Positions 5,231 to 6,802 of a stretch of 6,802 nt of DNA are shown piece by piece. The notes below the pieces were generated by a model. That model saw nothing but the letters and a program-made list of their open reading frames with translations. It did no database searches and was not told the origin of the DNA. The position numbers were made by a program, and so were the translations under genes. Positions within the stretch are counted from its first letter, which is position 1. The number at the start of each line of letters is the position of its first letter. The DNA is from Anaerolineales bacterium (GTDB lineage Bacteria; Chloroflexota; Anaerolineae; 4572-78; NAK82): contig JAHELX010000334.1 in NCBI GenBank assembly GCA_024643945.1, positions 1 to 6,802 of the forward strand. The letters are read 5' to 3'.

Positions 5231-5288
5231 AACCTGCCCCGTGGGGGGGCTTTCCCCTGTGCAGGGGACCATTGGGCGCTCCGGGAGG
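5231..5288 (+). repeat. G/C-rich hairpin repeat, copy 2 (between polyferredoxin and guaB)
   Basis: Positions 5231-5253 are identical to 707-729, and GCTCCGGGAGG (5278-5288) matches 730-740. A 24-nt segment (5254-5277) separates the two blocks here and carries its own hairpin, CCCCTGTGCAGGGG (5254-5267). The GCCCC/GGGGC stem (5236-5240 with 5246-5250) followed by TTT lies about 80 nt after the polyferredoxin stop and could act as its weak terminator. The region 5153-5230 between the stop and this element holds only a small GTGCC/GGCAC hairpin (5193-5205) and no gene. Confidence 0.6.
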
Positions 5289-5299
5289 GTTCGCCCCAT

Positions 5300-5328
5300 T
5301 TGCTTCTCCCTCATCTCGCGTGTACAAT
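5300..5328 (+). promoter_or_regulatory. Sigma-70 promoter of guaB
   Basis: TTGCTT (5300-5305), a 17-nt spacer and TACAAT (5323-5328, five of six consensus bases). Predicted start about 5335, leaving a leader of roughly 94 nt before the guaB ATG. The leader contains the terminator hairpin described next. Confidence 0.65.
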
Positions 5329-5368
5329 GCGCCTGCGGGCTTGAGTATGCGTTCAAAGACGAGTCGAT

Positions 5369-5416
5369 GCCCTACCCACTGCCAGGGAAGCCCGGGGGGT
5401 AGGGCTTTATCTTTTT
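5369..5416 (+). terminator. Intrinsic terminator in the guaB leader (putative attenuator)
   Basis: GCCCTACCC (5369-5377) pairs perfectly over 9 bp with GGGTAGGGC (5397-5405). The inside can pair further (CC 5382-5383 and GGG 5385-5387 with CCC 5391-5393 and GG 5394-5395). The stem is followed directly by TTTATCTTTTT (5406-5416), the classical intrinsic-terminator form. It ends one nucleotide before the guaB Shine-Dalgarno sequence and lies downstream of the predicted guaB promoter, so it would stop guaB transcription unless melted. A competing helix can form between CGGGCTT (5336-5342) at the start of the leader and AAGCCCG (5388-5394) inside the terminator. I did not recognise a known riboswitch class in the leader. 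Confidence 0.8.
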
Positions 5417-5417
5417 C

Positions 5418-5424
5418 GGGAGGT
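5418..5424 (+). promoter_or_regulatory. Ribosome-binding site of guaB
   Basis: GGGAGGT lies 4 nt before ATG 5429. It immediately follows the terminator T-run, so hairpin formation and ribosome access are physically coupled. Confidence 0.85.
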
Positions 5425-5428
5425 AGCG

Positions 5429-6802
5429 ATGCAATTTACTGATCTGCTAGGCACTGAAGCGCTAACGTTTGATGACGTGCTGCTGGTGCCAGGCTACGCG
5501 GAAGTGCTACCCTCGGGGGTGGACCTGCGCACTCGTTTGCATAACAATCTGTTATTGAACATCCCGGTGTTATCGGCTGCGATGGATACGGTGACCGAGG
5601 CGGGATTGGCTATCGCCCTGGCTCGCCAGGGGGGAATGGGAGTCATTCACCGCAACCTCAGCCCGGAGACGCAGGCGGCTGAGGTGGATAAGACCAAGCG
5701 CTCCGAGTCGGGTATGATCGTTGACCCCATCACGCTAGGCCCGGATGCTACCCTGGCCGAGGCCGAGTCCATCATGGCGCGCTATCACATCTCCGGCGTG
5801 CCCATCACCGATAACGGCAGGCTGGTGGGTATCCTCACCAACCGGGACGTGCGTTTTGCCACCCAGTTTGACGCCCCTGTCCGAGAATACATGACCTCCG
5901 AGGTTCTCATCACGGCGGCGATGGGAACTTCGTTGGAGGAAGCCAAATCCATCCTTCACAAACATCGGATCGAGAAGTTGCCGCTGGTAGACGAACATTT
6001 CAACCTGCGCGGCCTGATCACCTACAAGGACATCCTCAAGAAGCAAGATTTCCCCAATGCAGCCACAGACGACCAGGGGCGATTACTGGTCGCCGCGGCG
6101 GTGGGCGTAGGTGAGGATCTGGACAACCGCCTGGAGATTTTGTTGGACGCGGACGTGGACGCGGTGGCGGTGGACACGGCGCATGGGCATTCGGCCGACG
6201 TATTGCGGGCAATCAAGCGGATCAAGATGATCGCACCCCACTTGCCGATGCTGGTGGGGAATGTCGTCACTAGCGAGGCCACTGAGGCGTTGATCGACGC
6301 CGGTGCAGACGCGATCAAGGTAGGTGTCGGCGCGGGCTCTATCTGCACGACGCGCATCGTGGCTGGAGCCGGGATACCGCAAATGACGGCTATTGCCGAA
6401 TGTGCGGCAGCAGCGCACTCTCAGGGCGTGCCGATCGTCGCCGACGGCGGCATCAAATATTCCGGCGATATCGTCAAGGCGCTGGCGGCCGGCGCGGACG
6501 CAGTCATGCTGGGCTCGCTCCTGGCCGGTCTGGAGGAGTCGCCGGGTGAGATCGTGATCTACGAGGGACGGCGGTTCAAGGAGTACCGGGGCATGGGTTC
6601 GTTGGGCGCGATGAAAGGGCGCGCCAGAGACCGATATGCCTCGGGCCAGGGTGCTGGAGGTCAGGATATGGCTGCGGGTAAGCTGGTGCCAGAAGGGATC
6701 GAGGGCCAGATACCGTATAAAGGGCCCCTGGCTGATTACACGTTTCAGTTAATGGGGGGGCTTCGTTCCGGCATGGGGTATGTGGGTGCAGCCAACCTGG
6801 AG
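5429..6802 (+). CDS. guaB: Inosine-5'-monophosphate dehydrogenase (3' partial)
   Basis: Oxidises IMP to XMP with NAD+, the committed step of GMP synthesis, in the cytoplasm. The 458 residues run open off the window; full-length bacterial enzymes are about 485-490 aa, so only ~30 residues are missing. N-terminal [18 protein letters not shown] is diagnostic. Two CBS domains (~95-205) interrupt the barrel and are the usual site of purine-nucleotide control. VDTAHGHS (~248-255) is the cofactor-binding segment. [12 protein letters not shown] holds the catalytic Cys306 (E. coli Cys305). [16 protein letters not shown] and MLGSLLAG form the phosphate-binding end of the barrel. The mobile flap carries the Arg402-Tyr403 dyad (DRY) and KLVPEGIEG. 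The flap between DRY and KLVPEG is glycine-rich ([14 protein letters not shown]) and about six residues longer than E. coli's as I recall it. All key residues are present. Expression is probably set by the promoter and leader terminator directly upstream. Confidence 0.97.
   Translation, partial: MQFTDLLGTEALTFDDVLLVPGYAEVLPSGVDLRTRLHNNLLLNIPVLSAAMDTVTEAGLAIALARQGGMGVIHRNLSPETQAAEVDKTKRSESGMIVDPITLGPDATLAEAESIMARYHISGVPITDNGRLVGILTNRDVRFATQFDAPVREYMTSEVLITAAMGTSLEEAKSILHKHRIEKLPLVDEHFNLRGLITYKDILKKQDFPNAATDDQGRLLVAAAVGVGEDLDNRLEILLDADVDAVAVDTAHGHSADVLRAIKRIKMIAPHLPMLVGNVVTSEATEALIDAGADAIKVGVGAGSICTTRIVAGAGIPQMTAIAECAAAAHSQGVPIVADGGIKYSGDIVKALAAGADAVMLGSLLAGLEESPGEIVIYEGRRFKEYRGMGSLGAMKGRARDRYASGQGAGGQDMAAGKLVPEGIEGQIPYKGPLADYTFQLMGGLRSGMGYVGAANLE

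Noticed and set aside
5348..5442. Small upstream open frame in the guaB leader overlapping the guaB start
   Set aside because: No convincing ribosome-binding site. Its composition follows from the terminator hairpin, with no run of regulatory codons as in classical leader peptides.

Overview
The window looks like an ordinary chromosomal stretch of a GC-rich free-living bacterium. A Chloroflexota (Anaerolineae-like) origin is my best guess. It rests on the overall feel of the proteins (alkyltransferase-like protein, multi-domain amidase, PHP protein and multi-cluster ferredoxin of types I associate with that phylum) and on a Gram-positive-type SOS box. No rRNA or other phylogenetic marker is present, so the assignment is an inference. 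I see no tRNA, CRISPR array, integrase or transposase gene.

Layout, left to right. (1) 1-605, plus strand: the last 48 residues of a probable DNA methyltransferase, then an alkyltransferase-like (ATL) protein in which Trp replaces the catalytic Cys and whose last five residues are a sliding-clamp-type QLSLF motif. (2) 606-1919: a 160-bp spacer with a G/C-rich hairpin repeat, then a three-part wall-binding protein: Amidase_2 domain, a region resembling a cell-wall-binding-2 repeat, and a C-terminal LysM. (3) 1855-2162: a repeat-rich patch. The end of the LysM coding sequence is present twice as a 37-bp direct repeat in different frames. Two unrelated perfect 20-bp inverted repeats of nearly identical size (66 and 68 bp) follow. 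(4) 2209-3300: a PHP-family metal-dependent phosphoesterase with an extra C-terminal domain. (5) 3315-3346: a hairpin terminator shared by convergent genes. (6) 3403-3771, minus strand: a small VOC/glyoxalase-fold protein read from a perfect-consensus sigma-70 promoter, with a GAAC-N4-GTTC palindrome over the predicted start site. (7) 3929-5152, plus strand: a 24-cysteine polyferredoxin whose promoter places the transcription start on or next to the ATG, which predicts a leaderless mRNA. (8) 5153-5428: a control region with the second copy of the hairpin repeat, a sigma-70 promoter and an intrinsic terminator just before the ribosome-binding site of guaB. (9) 5429-6802: IMP dehydrogenase, running off the window end.

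The genes do not form one pathway. The most notable material is regulatory and architectural: a possible SOS operator on a VOC gene, a putative attenuator for guaB (the committed step of GMP synthesis), a leaderless polyferredoxin gene, and a non-catalytic DNA-damage sensor that may dock on the replication clamp. I found no clearly new multi-gene system.
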